Positions 27,849-37,178 are shown, counted from the first letter of the stretch. The stretch is 64,000 bases of DNA from Mesoflavibacter sp037029465 (GCF_037029465.1 NZ_JAYMEM010000028.1:124001-188000); one strand, 5' to 3'. The notes: generated by a model from the letters alone, not told the origin. Program-made: numbers and translations.

Positions 27849-29540
27849 ATGAGTGGAACTCAGTGGATTATATTTTTCTTTGTCATTCAACTTTTACATG
27901 GATTAGCAACTTGGAAATTATACGTTAAAGCAGGAAGAAAAGCGTGGGAAGCATTTGTGCCAGTTTACAATGCTGTTGTTTTAATGAAAATCATAAACAG
28001 ACCTTGGTGGTGGACCATCCTTTTATTTTTACCAATTGTTAATCTAATTATATTCCCTGTAGTTTGGGTAGAAACTGCTAGAAGTTTTGGTAAAAACAGT
28101 TCTCAAGATACTTTCCTAGCCATTATATCATTAGGGTTTTATAACTTCTATTTAAGTTACGGTGCAAAAGATTTAAAATACAGAGAAAATAGAAGTCTAC
28201 ATCCTTTAACCGAGCTTGGTGATTGGGTAAGTTCTATTTTATTTGCAGTTGTTGCTGCTACAATTGTTCACACTTATTTTATTCAACCTTTTGTAATTCC
28301 AACTTCTTCTTTAGAAAAAACTTTATTGGTTGGTGATTTCTTATTTGTTAGTAAAGTAAATTATGGCGCGCGTACACCACAAACTACAGTTGCTGTTCCA
28401 ATGATACATGATGCTGTACCAGGGACAACAATTCCTTCATACATTAAAAAACCACAATTACCATATTTTAGATTACCTGCTTTAGAAGAAATAGAGCATA
28501 ATGATATTGTCGTTTTTAACTGGCCAGTAGATACATTGGTAGATATTAATAATCCTTACGGAGAAGTTAGATACAAACCTGTAGATAAAAAGACTAATTA
28601 CGTAAAACGCTGTGTTGGCTTACCTGGCGACTCTTTATCTATAAAAGAAGGTTACGTATACATTAACGGAAAGAAAAATGAATTACCTGACAGAGCTAAA
28701 CTTCAGTTTTTCTATACGGTAATATTAAAGAATAATGTCTCTCAAGAGTTTTTAGATCAGTACGGTATTACAGAATACACAAGAATATTTCAACTTAAAA
28801 AATCAATTTTTGAGAACGAAAAAATTCAACAATACATCAAAGCAAACGGAATTAACTTAACTGTTGTTTCAGATGATGGTGATATGGTTGCTTTTAAAGG
28901 TAATGTGTCTCAAGAAATGTACGATAAATTAAAAGTAGGTTTTTCAGATAAAGCTTTAAATATCAACTTAACAGAAGATTTAGCTGCAAAAATAAAGAGC
29001 AATCCTAATGTTATTTCACTAAAGAAGGATTTATCTACAGAACCAGAAAATGATATTTTCCCTCGTTCTCCAGAATATAGTTGGAATAAAGATGAATTTG
29101 GCCCAATTTACATCCCAGAAGCAGGAAAGACAGTCGACTTAAATCTAGAGGTTTTACCGCTTTACAAACGCATAATTACTGCTTACGAAGGAAACACTGT
29201 TGATGTAAAAGGCAATCAAATTTTAATTAATGGTGAAGTTGCTAACACATACACTTTTAAGCAAGATTACTATTGGATGATGGGTGACAACAGACACAAT
29301 AGTCAGGATGCAAGAATGTGGGGATATGTACCATTTGATCACGTAGTTGGAAAACCAGTTTTTGTTTGGATGAGTTGGGATAGCAACGGTAAAGGATTAG
29401 ACAAAATACGTTGGAATAGACTATTTACTACCGTTGGTGGCGAAGGTAAACCAACATCATATTTCATTCCATTTTTAGTGGTATTAGCAGGTATTTTTGC
29501 GTTTAATAAATTTAGAAAACGTAAGAAGAAAACAGCTTAG
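27849..29540 (+). CDS. lepB: Signal peptidase I with N-terminal DUF5684-like membrane domain
   Basis: The 563-residue product is about twice the length of a minimal LepB. Residues 1-110 form a multi-helix membrane region of DUF5684 type. The catalytic part starts near 130: a membrane anchor, then P-T-S-S-L-E-K-T-L with probable nucleophile Ser154, and Y-V-K-R-C-V-G-L-P-G-D with Lys253 as general base. A large insertion of about 200 residues follows, before the MMGDNRHNSQDARMWGYVP box near 475-490. A C-terminal membrane helix closes the protein. It removes signal peptides from exported proteins. Confidence 0.93.
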   Translation: MSGTQWIIFFFVIQLLHGLATWKLYVKAGRKAWEAFVPVYNAVVLMKIINRPWWWTILLFLPIVNLIIFPVVWVETARSFGKNSSQDTFLAIISLGFYNFYLSYGAKDLKYRENRSLHPLTELGDWVSSILFAVVAATIVHTYFIQPFVIPTSSLEKTLLVGDFLFVSKVNYGARTPQTTVAVPMIHDAVPGTTIPSYIKKPQLPYFRLPALEEIEHNDIVVFNWPVDTLVDINNPYGEVRYKPVDKKTNYVKRCVGLPGDSLSIKEGYVYINGKKNELPDRAKLQFFYTVILKNNVSQEFLDQYGITEYTRIFQLKKSIFENEKIQQYIKANGINLTVVSDDGDMVAFKGNVSQEMYDKLKVGFSDKALNINLTEDLAAKIKSNPNVISLKKDLSTEPENDIFPRSPEYSWNKDEFGPIYIPEAGKTVDLNLEVLPLYKRIITAYEGNTVDVKGNQILINGEVANTYTFKQDYYWMMGDNRHNSQDARMWGYVPFDHVVGKPVFVWMSWDSNGKGLDKIRWNRLFTTVGGEGKPTSYFIPFLVVLAGIFAFNKFRKRKKKTA

Positions 29541-29561
29541 TTTATTGATTTTTAAGTTAAA

Positions 29562-30188
29562 ATGAAAGCACTTCTTCATCCTACATATTTCCCTAGTATT
29601 GCACAATGTGTTGCTATTGCTAAAGCTGAAGATTTAGTGTTTGAAAAACATGATAATTTCCAGAAGCAAACCTACCGCAACCGTACCTACATTTATGGTG
29701 CAAATGGAAAATTACAGTTAAGCATACCTATAATTCACAGCCATAAAAACAGACAATTATACAAGGATGTAAAAATTAGTAATACCGAAAAATGGCAACA
29801 AATACACTGGAAAAGTCTTGAAGCTGCTTATCGTACGTCACCTTTTTTTGAATATTATGAAGATGAATTTATTCCGCTTTTTGAAAAACGTCACGAGTTT
29901 ATTTATGATTTCAATTTAAAATGTTTTGAAGTTGTTAGCGATTGCCTTCAATTAGATTTAGATATTAACTTTACTGAAAGTTATCAAACAGAACAAAAAG
30001 GACTCACAGACTTTAGACCACTTGTTAATGCAAGAAAAGAGCCTAATTTCAACTTTGAAAACTACAGACAAGTCTTTTTTGATAAATGTGGATATATAGA
30101 TAATTTAAGTGTTTTAGACTTATTGTTCAATGAAGGTACAAATGCTTTAACTTATTTAGAAAATCAAGAATTACCAACGCATGTATAA
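29562..30188 (+). CDS. WbqC-family protein
   Basis: The 208-residue product has the WbqC features: HPTYFPSIAQCVAIAKAED at the start, then KQTYRNRTYIYGANG and the EFIPLFEK region. Family members occur in O-antigen clusters and in Bacteroidota core operons next to lepB; the reaction is not established. No signal peptide is present. It overlaps the following small gene by 8 bp. Confidence 0.88.
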   Translation: MKALLHPTYFPSIAQCVAIAKAEDLVFEKHDNFQKQTYRNRTYIYGANGKLQLSIPIIHSHKNRQLYKDVKISNTEKWQQIHWKSLEAAYRTSPFFEYYEDEFIPLFEKRHEFIYDFNLKCFEVVSDCLQLDLDINFTESYQTEQKGLTDFRPLVNARKEPNFNFENYRQVFFDKCGYIDNLSVLDLLFNEGTNALTYLENQELPTHV

Positions 30189-30486
30189 ACCAATTATACA
30201 TTACGGAATTCATTTTATATTACCTTTAATAGTCGCGCTTTTTCTTTTTAAAAACCAATGGAAAAAAGCCTATATCATTATGATTTTAGGTATGCTAATC
30301 GATTTGGATCATTTACTAGCAACGCCTATTTTTTCACCTAATAGATGTAGCATTAATTTTCATCCGCTTCACTCCTATTATGTTATTGCTATATATTTTA
30401 TCCTTTTAATTCCTAAAAAAACACGCTTGATTGGATTAGGATTAGTCATTCATATTTTAGCAGACACTGTAGATTGTTGGCTTTAA
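30181..30486 (+). CDS. DUF6122 small membrane protein
   Basis: The 101-residue product has three hydrophobic segments and several conserved His/Asp positions (IHYGIHF, DLDHLLATPIF, HPLHSY, HILADTVDC). This pattern suggests a small metal-dependent membrane hydrolase-like fold related to the YdjM group. The DUF6122 name is from memory. It overlaps the WbqC gene by 8 bp and ends abutting the convergent endonuclease gene. Confidence 0.7.
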   Translation: MYKPIIHYGIHFILPLIVALFLFKNQWKKAYIIMILGMLIDLDHLLATPIFSPNRCSINFHPLHSYYVIAIYFILLIPKKTRLIGLGLVIHILADTVDCWL

Positions 30487-31509
30487 TTATTCATTAAAGC
30501 TTAAGCGCGTCATAATTGGATAATGATCTGAATACTCTACATCAAAAGTTTTAAAACTATCTACTGTAAAGCTTGAATCTACAAGGATAAAATCGATCCG
30601 TAGCGGAAAAAACTTGAAATTATAAGTACGTCCAAAGCCATTTCCTTGTTCTTTAAAAGCATCTTGTAAATCGCCTTTAACTTGACTATAAATATAGGAG
30701 AATGCAGAGTTATTAAAGTCTCCAGAGATGATCATTTTGTAAGGACAATTGGCTTTATGTTTTAAAAACAATTCGGCTTGTGTTTGTTGATGTTTAAAGG
30801 TTTCTCCTATGCCATTAAAAATCTTTTCACCTTCTTCCTGCGTTAAGTTTTCAGCATTGGTATTAAGTCGTAACGACTGAAAATGCACATTATAAACTCT
30901 TACAGTGTCATTACCTTTTACAATGTCTGCAAAAATGGCGTTGTTTGCCGTATTTGGGAAATTAACCGATCCTGAATTAACTATTGGATATTGCGAAAAA
31001 ATAGCCTGACCATACTTTGTTTTTTTGCCTTCCAGTTTTTCAAATTTGTGTTTAAAAAAAGATAAATCTACAGATTGATGTGGATGAAACTCTTGTATAC
31101 ACAACACATCTGGTTGTTCTTTTTTTACAAAATTAGTAAGCTTCGTTTGAATGTCTTTTTCGGGTATCCAATCGTACAAGTTAAACAAACGCACGTTATA
31201 ATTCATCACAGATAAACTACTATCTGTTACTTTTTCAGAATTTGAAAACTTATAAAAAGATCCAAATAAAAAGTAACCAATTGCTATTACAAATAATGAA
31301 AGTATAAGCTGTTTTTTAACCTTAAACAACCAATACACAAAAAATAAAACGTTTAATAAAATTAAAAAAGGAACACCTAAACTTAGCACAGAAAGTGTTG
31401 CAAAGGTTTTTGGTGGTACATGTGGTAAAACATAAGATAGTAACAGTAAAAATGCCACAATAGAATTGAGGAAAAAAACGACTTTTTCAAAAAATTTTAA
31501 ATTTTTCAT
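30487..31509 (-). CDS. Endonuclease/exonuclease/phosphatase (EEP) family membrane protein
   Basis: The 340-residue product has three N-terminal hydrophobic segments (residues 12-86) and an EEP fold: MNYNVRLFN, QEFHP (metal Glu), SGDFNN (Asp and Asn) and SDHYPI (catalytic Asp-His). The catalytic domain is expected outside the cytoplasm. The exact substrate (DNA or a phosphodiester/phospholipid) cannot be told. It is the last gene of the mutL-rhomboid operon. Confidence 0.88.
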   Translation of the reverse strand: MKNLKFFEKVVFFLNSIVAFLLLLSYVLPHVPPKTFATLSVLSLGVPFLILLNVLFFVYWLFKVKKQLILSLFVIAIGYFLFGSFYKFSNSEKVTDSSLSVMNYNVRLFNLYDWIPEKDIQTKLTNFVKKEQPDVLCIQEFHPHQSVDLSFFKHKFEKLEGKKTKYGQAIFSQYPIVNSGSVNFPNTANNAIFADIVKGNDTVRVYNVHFQSLRLNTNAENLTQEEGEKIFNGIGETFKHQQTQAELFLKHKANCPYKMIISGDFNNSAFSYIYSQVKGDLQDAFKEQGNGFGRTYNFKFFPLRIDFILVDSSFTVDSFKTFDVEYSDHYPIMTRLSFNE

Positions 31510-31535
31510 ATCATGATTTCCTGTTATAATAGCTT

Positions 31536-32393
31536 TTATTTTCCTGCTCTAAAAAGAAAATCTTTCTCTTCTTTGGTCAGACTATCATAACCACTTTTAC
31601 TTATTTTATCTAAAATAGAATCTACTTTTTTTTGTGTGTTTAGCTCGTTAAATTCCTTTTTATCATAACCAGCCACTTTACTTTTTCTTTTATGAACGGT
31701 TTTTAAGTTTGATTTATTATTGGGCTTAAACCAACTAGCGATACTATCTATAAAACGACCAAAACCAGCACCAATATCATTACCTTTTTCTAGTTGTTTA
31801 GCATAAATAAAACCTAATAAAGCGCCACCTAAATGTGCTAGACTTCCGCCTGCATTATATCCAAACAAACCTATAATATCAAAAACTACAAATGCAGCAG
31901 CTATCCACCATAATTTTAAATTGAAAGTAAAAAATCTAATATCCTTATCTGGCATATATGCACTTATAAAAATCAATAATGCACTAACACCACCAGAAGC
32001 TCCAATTAGATAAGCATTTCCTGTAAAAAAATTAGAAAAAACATTATAGCCAAATAAAAAGGCTAAACCACCAACAATTATTCCTAAAAAATAAATGTTA
32101 AGTGCCATTTTAGGACTGAATAAGTTCATAAATATTCGTCCTAAAAGATATAACCAAAGCATATTAAAAATCATATGAAATAAACCAAAATGCACAAATC
32201 CATAAGTAAAGATTGTCCATGGTTTATATAATACATCATAAAAATCGCTTTGTAGTCTTAACCATTTAAAAACACCAGGAGCAATAGGATTTAAGATTAA
32301 TGCTAACAAAAAGACAATCACATTAATGACTATAACTTTTTCTAGCACATTAAGCCTAGCGTATTTATATTTTAATTGATCTATTTGACTCAT
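31536..32393 (-). CDS. Rhomboid intramembrane serine protease
   Basis: The 285-residue product has six membrane helices with the catalytic G-A-S-G (Ser in IGASGGVSALL) and His (LAHLGGALLGF) of rhomboids. A charged C-terminal tail of about 80 residues with a basic stretch (KRKSKVAGYDKKEF) follows. It cleaves membrane proteins within the bilayer. Its start is next to the stop of a second rhomboid gene. Confidence 0.92.
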   Translation of the reverse strand: MSQIDQLKYKYARLNVLEKVIVINVIVFLLALILNPIAPGVFKWLRLQSDFYDVLYKPWTIFTYGFVHFGLFHMIFNMLWLYLLGRIFMNLFSPKMALNIYFLGIIVGGLAFLFGYNVFSNFFTGNAYLIGASGGVSALLIFISAYMPDKDIRFFTFNLKLWWIAAAFVVFDIIGLFGYNAGGSLAHLGGALLGFIYAKQLEKGNDIGAGFGRFIDSIASWFKPNNKSNLKTVHKRKSKVAGYDKKEFNELNTQKKVDSILDKISKSGYDSLTKEEKDFLFRAGK

Positions 32394-33146
32394 TTATCTA
32401 TCCCAACGGTTTTGATTGAATTGGTTTTTCTTCCAATACCACATAATAAAAAAGCCAACTAAAGCACCACCAACATGCGCTAAATATGCTGTATTACTTG
32501 GACTAAAAAATGATTGACCTGTTACTGCAGATATCACATCTAAAATAATTATTCCAGGTATAAAGTATTTTGCTTTTATAGGAATTGGTAAGAAAATCAT
32601 CATTAATTCAGCGTTTGGATTCATCATACCAAAAGCAGCTAAAATTCCCATTATACAACCTGATGCTCCAACCATTGTACTGTTGTAAGAGCCATAAACC
32701 GTTTGAAGCGCAGGTATTAAATCACTAGATGTTCCACTTAAAACCTTATTTGTTTTCATCATTTCTACAATTTGATCTGGAGATAACCCAGAAGCTATCA
32801 ACTCATCATATGCTGGTAAATAAGTAAAATAGTAACCTGCTAACTGAAACAACGCAGCTCCTAAACCAGCAGAGAAATAGATAAACAAAAATTTATTTCT
32901 TCCTAAACGATATTCTACAGGAGAACCAAACATCCACAACGCAAACATGTTAAAAAAGAGATGTCCAATACCACCATGCATGAACATATGCGTAACTATT
33001 TGCCAAGGTTTAAAGCTATCACTTGCAGGAAAATGAAGTGCAAACCACTCATAAAATGTTTCTCCGCCACCAACAGTTAGTGTCCCAACAAACATAATTA
33101 CATTAATAATTATAAGGTGTTTTACGGTATCTGAAATTCTCATCAT
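32394..33146 (-). CDS. Rhomboid intramembrane serine protease
   Basis: The 250-residue product is a second rhomboid with G-A-S-G-C (catalytic Ser) and YLAHVGGALVGF (catalytic His). Compared with its neighbour it has a larger loop between helices 2 and 4 (SGLSPDQIVEMMKTNKV region). The pair of adjacent rhomboids downstream of mutL is common in Flavobacteriia, but the reason is unknown. It lies 3 bp from the end of mutL. Confidence 0.92.
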   Translation of the reverse strand: MMRISDTVKHLIIINVIMFVGTLTVGGGETFYEWFALHFPASDSFKPWQIVTHMFMHGGIGHLFFNMFALWMFGSPVEYRLGRNKFLFIYFSAGLGAALFQLAGYYFTYLPAYDELIASGLSPDQIVEMMKTNKVLSGTSSDLIPALQTVYGSYNSTMVGASGCIMGILAAFGMMNPNAELMMIFLPIPIKAKYFIPGIIILDVISAVTGQSFFSPSNTAYLAHVGGALVGFFIMWYWKKNQFNQNRWDR

Positions 33147-33149
33147 AGC

Positions 33150-35021
33150 TTACATAAATTTCTTTTCAAGTTCATCTACAGTCATCGTAATAAACGTCGT
33201 TTTATTGGTCGGTGACACACTTGGTTCTTTACAAGCAAACAACCTGTTTACTAAGTGTTCTTGCTCTATATTTGTTAGGGTTTGTCCAGTTTTTATTGCT
33301 AAACTTTTTGCCATAGATTTTGCTAATAAATCTGCTGCCGAAAAGTGACTATCTGGCACTTCATTTTCTACATCACTTATTAGCTGCTCTAAGATTATAG
33401 AGACTTCGCTTTCTGGTACATTTACAGGCACACCAGTAATCACTACAATTTCATCTTTAACATGCGTAAAGACAAATCCTGTAGCTTCTAAATCTTCTTG
33501 TAATTGTTGAATTAATTGAATTTCTTGCTTAGAAAAATGTAATTCTAACGGAAATAATAGCTGCTGACTTACGCCTTCTTTTACAGTAATATTTTGAAGA
33601 TATTCTTCATACAATACACGCTGATGTGCACGATGTTGATCTATAACCAACATACCAGATTTTATAGTACTAATAATAAATTTATTGTTAAGCTGATACG
33701 TGGTTTGCTTATGCTCTACTTCATTTTCGTTGTCAAAAATTGAAGCGGTTTCTGGTTCGCTTTCAAAAGTTACTTCGCTAAAATTTGAAGCCGATTGATT
33801 GCCTTTAGATTCTAATCCAACATACAAACTTTCCCAAGATGTTCCTCTATCTTTTTTAAATGAAGGCGATCCTGAAAATGAGGATACAGATGAAGACGAC
33901 TTGCTAGTAACAACCTCATCTTTAAACGGATTAAAACTACTATCTACCTCTACTGAAGGTGCAGATTTTTGTTGATAATTATAAGGCGTATCTAAATTGG
34001 CATCGCGTTCAAAGTCTAAAACTGGTGCAATATTAAACTGTCCCAAACTATGCTTTACTGCCGATCTTAAAATGGCATACAATGTATGCTCGTCGTCAAA
34101 TTTAATCTCAGTTTTTGTTGGGTGAATATTAATATCTATGGTTTGCGGATTTACAGTTAAGTTTAAAAAATAACTTGGTTGCGCACCATCTTTAAGCAAA
34201 CCTTCAAACGCTGAATTTATAGCATGATTTAAATAAGCGCTTTTAATAAAACGATTATTTACAAAGAAAAACTGCTCGTTACGACTTTTCTTGGCAAATT
34301 CTGGTTTACCAACAAATCCAGAAATGGTCAGTACCTCTGTAGCTTCTTCTACGGGCACTAATTTTTCGTTGGTTTTAGTCCCAAAAATATTAACTATACG
34401 CTGCCTATAATTGCTTTCTGGAAGATTAAATGTTTCGCTTCCGTTATGAAACATAGAAAATGTTATGCTTGGATGTGCTAATGCCACACGATGAAACTCG
34501 TCTATCACATGACGTAATTCGACAGCATTAGATTTTAAGAAATTTCGTCTTGCTGGAATATTAAAAAATAAGTTTTTTACAGCTAACGACGTTCCTTTTG
34601 GTGTTACGACTACATCTTGACTTTTAACTTCACTACCTTCAATTTCTATGCAAGTACCAAGCTCGTCATCCTCTTGCTTTGTTTTTAACTCAACATGAGC
34701 AATTGCAGCGATACTGGCTAAAGCTTCACCACGAAATCCTTTAGTATTTAATTGAAATAAGTCTTCTGCATTTCGGATTTTTGATGTAGCATGACGCTCA
34801 AAACTTAATCTAGCGTCGGTTGCACTCATACCTTTTCCGTTATCGATAACTTGTATTAATGTTTTACCAGCATCTTTTACAATTAGTTTAATTGTAGTTG
34901 CTTCGGCATCAATTGCGTTTTCTAAAAGCTCTTTTACGACAGATGCAGGACGTTGTACTACTTCTCCTGCAGCAATTTGATTAGCAACATGATCTGGTAA
35001 TAATTGAATAATATCTGCCAT
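33150..35021 (-). CDS. mutL: DNA mismatch repair protein MutL
   Basis: The 623-residue product has the GHKL ATPase motifs ELLENAIDA, DNGKGM and GFRGEALASI in the N-terminal 110 residues, a transducer domain to about 330, a Ser/Lys-rich linker, and a C-terminal dimerisation domain. The C-terminal domain has a Q-H-R-A-H-Q segment and lacks an obvious DQHA(X)2E(X)4E endonuclease motif. It links MutS to downstream repair factors. It starts 3 bp after a small membrane-protein gene. Confidence 0.96.
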   Translation of the reverse strand: MADIIQLLPDHVANQIAAGEVVQRPASVVKELLENAIDAEATTIKLIVKDAGKTLIQVIDNGKGMSATDARLSFERHATSKIRNAEDLFQLNTKGFRGEALASIAAIAHVELKTKQEDDELGTCIEIEGSEVKSQDVVVTPKGTSLAVKNLFFNIPARRNFLKSNAVELRHVIDEFHRVALAHPSITFSMFHNGSETFNLPESNYRQRIVNIFGTKTNEKLVPVEEATEVLTISGFVGKPEFAKKSRNEQFFFVNNRFIKSAYLNHAINSAFEGLLKDGAQPSYFLNLTVNPQTIDINIHPTKTEIKFDDEHTLYAILRSAVKHSLGQFNIAPVLDFERDANLDTPYNYQQKSAPSVEVDSSFNPFKDEVVTSKSSSSVSSFSGSPSFKKDRGTSWESLYVGLESKGNQSASNFSEVTFESEPETASIFDNENEVEHKQTTYQLNNKFIISTIKSGMLVIDQHRAHQRVLYEEYLQNITVKEGVSQQLLFPLELHFSKQEIQLIQQLQEDLEATGFVFTHVKDEIVVITGVPVNVPESEVSIILEQLISDVENEVPDSHFSAADLLAKSMAKSLAIKTGQTLTNIEQEHLVNRLFACKEPSVSPTNKTTFITMTVDELEKKFM

Positions 35022-35024
35022 ATA

Positions 35025-35306
35025 CTAATTTGGGAAGAATATAGATAGGTCAAAACCGATTATTAACAAAAATAAGAATACCAAAACAGCTACGATGATT
35101 AAAATACGTCTGTTTGCAGCTTCATCTGGACTATGCTTTAACTCGTCTAAAGCATTATTAAACTTTTGTTTTATGTTTTTGTTATCGCCTACCGTTGTTC
35201 TAAATTCGTCAAATTTGTGTTTTATTTCATACGGACTTCCTTCACCTTTGTAATATCTTGGTGTGTAACTAAACTTTTTATTTTTTCGTCTTGTTAGAAG
35301 TCCCAT
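35025..35306 (-). CDS. Small single-helix membrane protein upstream of mutL (paralogue 1)
   Basis: The 93-residue product has a basic, Tyr-rich start (RRKNKKFSYTPRYYKGEG), a charged middle and one C-terminal membrane helix (about residues 68-88). The neighbouring 72-residue protein has the same layout, so they are paralogues. Function is unknown. In databases similar proteins are sometimes named after ribH next door; the sequence has no lumazine synthase features. Confidence 0.7.
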   Translation of the reverse strand: MGLLTRRKNKKFSYTPRYYKGEGSPYEIKHKFDEFRTTVGDNKNIKQKFNNALDELKHSPDEAANRRILIIVAVLVFLFLLIIGFDLSIFFPN

Positions 35307-35308
35307 AA

Positions 35309-35527
35309 TTATTTAATTTTTGTATCTAAGTAATACATTAAGATAGCAATAAATACTAAAAGTCCTATTAAGAGGAATAAGGTATTGCTCTTTTTTCTTC
35401 CAGAAACAGAAGGTCTTGCCTCGTTCCAACTAGATTTCATGCTTTCTTTTAACTGAGAAGCAGAATCTTTGTCTTTATCAAAACGAGATTTGTAAGTAAA
35501 TGTTTTATTTTTTCTTTGACCGAACAA
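35309..35527 (-). CDS. Small single-helix membrane protein upstream of mutL (paralogue 2)
   Basis: The 72-residue product shares the N-terminal pattern RKNKxFxYxxRxxK with its neighbour and has one C-terminal membrane helix (about residues 48-67). The two genes are 2 bp apart and probably translated together. The N-out or N-in topology is not clear. Function is unknown. Confidence 0.65.
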   Translation of the reverse strand: MFGQRKNKTFTYKSRFDKDKDSASQLKESMKSSWNEARPSVSGRKKSNTLFLLIGLLVFIAILMYYLDTKIK

Positions 35528-35623
35528 TACTAAATGATATTACTAGTAAATTCAAATTTACTGAAAATACTAGAGATTGCTGGTTAGAGAATGCTAAAAA
35601 TTGTTAACAAAAGGGAATGATTT

Positions 35624-35688
35624 GCTGTTAGCTGTTAGCTGTTAGCTGTTAGCTGTTAGCTGTTAGCTGTTAGCTGTTAGCTGTTAGC
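35624..35688. repeat. Tandem 7-bp repeat, 9 copies of GCTGTTA
   Basis: Nine perfect copies of GCTGTTA plus two bases run without interruption. The array lies in the gap between the small membrane-protein genes and ribH. No array of this unit occurs elsewhere in the window. Confidence 0.95.
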
Positions 35689-35710
35689 AATATTAAACAA
35701 ACTATGATAG

Positions 35711-35786
35711 ACTGAATACTGAATACTGAATACTGAATACTGAATACTGAATACTGAATACTGAATACTGAATACTGAATACTGAA
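35711..35786. repeat. Tandem 7-bp repeat, 10.9 copies of ACTGAAT
   Basis: Ten perfect copies of ACTGAAT plus six bases end two bases before the ribH stop codon. It is a second, different heptamer array 22 bp from the first. Because 7 is not a multiple of 3, the ribH frame could not extend through it. Confidence 0.95.
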
Positions 35787-35788
35787 AT

Positions 35789-36268
35789 CTAAGCGTTTCT
35801 TCTTAATTCTGCCATTTTTAATGCAGCTACTGCAGCTTCTACACCTTTGTTACCATGTTTTCCTCCAGAACGGTCTATGGCTTGTTGCATATTATTATCG
35901 GTAAGCACACAGAAAATAACAGGTGTTTCACGCTGTACATTTAAGTCTTTAATACCTTGCGCTACAGCTTCGCAAACAAAATCAAAATGTTTCGTTTCAC
36001 CTTGTATAACACTACCTATTGCAATAACAGTGTTAACCATTTGCTCTTGCATTTTTTTGCTTCCGTAGATTAACTCGTAACTACCTGGCACGTGCCAAAC
36101 AATAATATTTTCTGGTTTTACACCGTGCTCTAAAAGTGTGTCTTTGGCACCTTTTAAAAGACCTTCGGTGATATTGTCATTCCATTCTGAAACAACAATC
36201 CCAAACCGAAATTGCTTTCCGTTTGGGATTGATGCTTTATCGTAAGCTGATAAATCTGTTGTTGCCAT
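35789..36268 (-). CDS. ribH: 6,7-dimethyl-8-ribityllumazine synthase
   Basis: The 159-residue product has the expected size and motifs: VSEWN near the start, VWHVPGSYEL, IGSVIQGETKHFD and catalytic His in that last segment, then GVLTDNNMQQA-type closing region. It condenses 5-amino-6-ribitylaminouracil with dihydroxybutanone phosphate, the penultimate riboflavin step. No FMN riboswitch is seen upstream; the TPR gene ends 6 bp before its start, so it is probably in an operon. Confidence 0.96.
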   Translation of the reverse strand: MATTDLSAYDKASIPNGKQFRFGIVVSEWNDNITEGLLKGAKDTLLEHGVKPENIIVWHVPGSYELIYGSKKMQEQMVNTVIAIGSVIQGETKHFDFVCEAVAQGIKDLNVQRETPVIFCVLTDNNMQQAIDRSGGKHGNKGVEAAVAALKMAELRRNA

Positions 36269-36274
36269 GTTATA

Positions 36275-37045
36275 TTATTTTGACATCGCTTGTGCTTTTC
36301 CTATAAATACTTCTGAGTTTTTAGCTTCAGGAGCATCTGGATAATTGTCTTTTATTTTATTAAAAAACTCTAACGCTTTAGAAGCATTACCCATATTTAA
36401 AGCAGTTACACCTGCTTTGTATAAAAAGGTTGGAGTTGTAAATTCGTTTTGACGTAAATTAGCCGCTTTTGTGTAATAATCTAAAGCTTGATCTGGTTGG
36501 TTTAATTGCATAAATGCATCACCTATTGCACCTTTAGCCATTGGCGCTAAAGCTTCGTCTTCGCTATTAAAATCATCTAAATAAGCGATAGCTTTTTCGT
36601 AATTTTTTAAGTTTAAGTAAGCCATACCTGCATAGTAGTTTGCAAGGTTACCTGCTTCTGTACCACTATATTGGTCTACAATATCTGTTAAACCTAATTT
36701 TCCTTCTCCACCACTTAAAGCTAAGTTGTATAAAGAGTCTTGGTTAGCAGTTGCTGTTACAGCATCATTAAAATACTTTTTTGCTTGGTACATTTCATTC
36801 ATAGCAGTTACATGTTTTGGTTTTGCTATAAATTGTTGGTAACCTAAATATCCTAAAACTAAAGCAGCTACAACACCAATTACAATAAAAATGTTCTTTT
36901 GGTTTTTCTCTACAAACTCTTCTGCTTTGTTTGCAGACTCGTCTAATGTATTAAATACTTCAGCTGTTGCAGATTCTTCTTCTACTTCTATTTCTTTTTC
37001 AACTTTCGTCTTAGGTTTGTATCCTCTTTTCTTATACGTTGCCAT
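36275..37045 (-). CDS. TPR-repeat membrane protein (YfgM-like)
   Basis: An in-frame ATG at 37069 exists, but the start at 37045 (MATYKKRGYKPK) was chosen because it gives the typical basic N-terminus and avoids an odd MCALIKRS leader. The 256-residue product has a cytoplasmic acidic segment, one membrane helix (about residues 53-72) and C-terminal TPR repeats (FNSEDEALAPMAKGAIGDAFMQ, ALDYYTKAANL, ALEFFNKIKDNYPDAPEA). It is probably an envelope assembly or chaperone adaptor. It is divergent from recF. Confidence 0.8.
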   Translation of the reverse strand: MATYKKRGYKPKTKVEKEIEVEEESATAEVFNTLDESANKAEEFVEKNQKNIFIVIGVVAALVLGYLGYQQFIAKPKHVTAMNEMYQAKKYFNDAVTATANQDSLYNLALSGGEGKLGLTDIVDQYSGTEAGNLANYYAGMAYLNLKNYEKAIAYLDDFNSEDEALAPMAKGAIGDAFMQLNQPDQALDYYTKAANLRQNEFTTPTFLYKAGVTALNMGNASKALEFFNKIKDNYPDAPEAKNSEVFIGKAQAMSK

Positions 37046-37178
37046 ACTTCGTTTTATTAATGCGCACAAAAATATAATTTTTCTTCATAAATAAAAGCCT
37101 ATTTATTTGATATTTTTCAATAATTTGCACTTCTTATTGTGGCAACCCTATTTAGCACACTTTTTTTATATTGTATCT

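Noticed and set aside
35624..35786. CRISPR-like array
   Set aside because: The repeats are 7 bp long with no spacers, so they are simple tandem repeats.
35789..36268. FMN riboswitch for ribH
   Set aside because: The upstream gene ends 6 bp before ribH, leaving no room for a leader structure.
36275..37069. Upstream start codon for the TPR gene
   Set aside because: It adds an unusual MCALIKRS leader; the internal MATYKKRG start fits the family.
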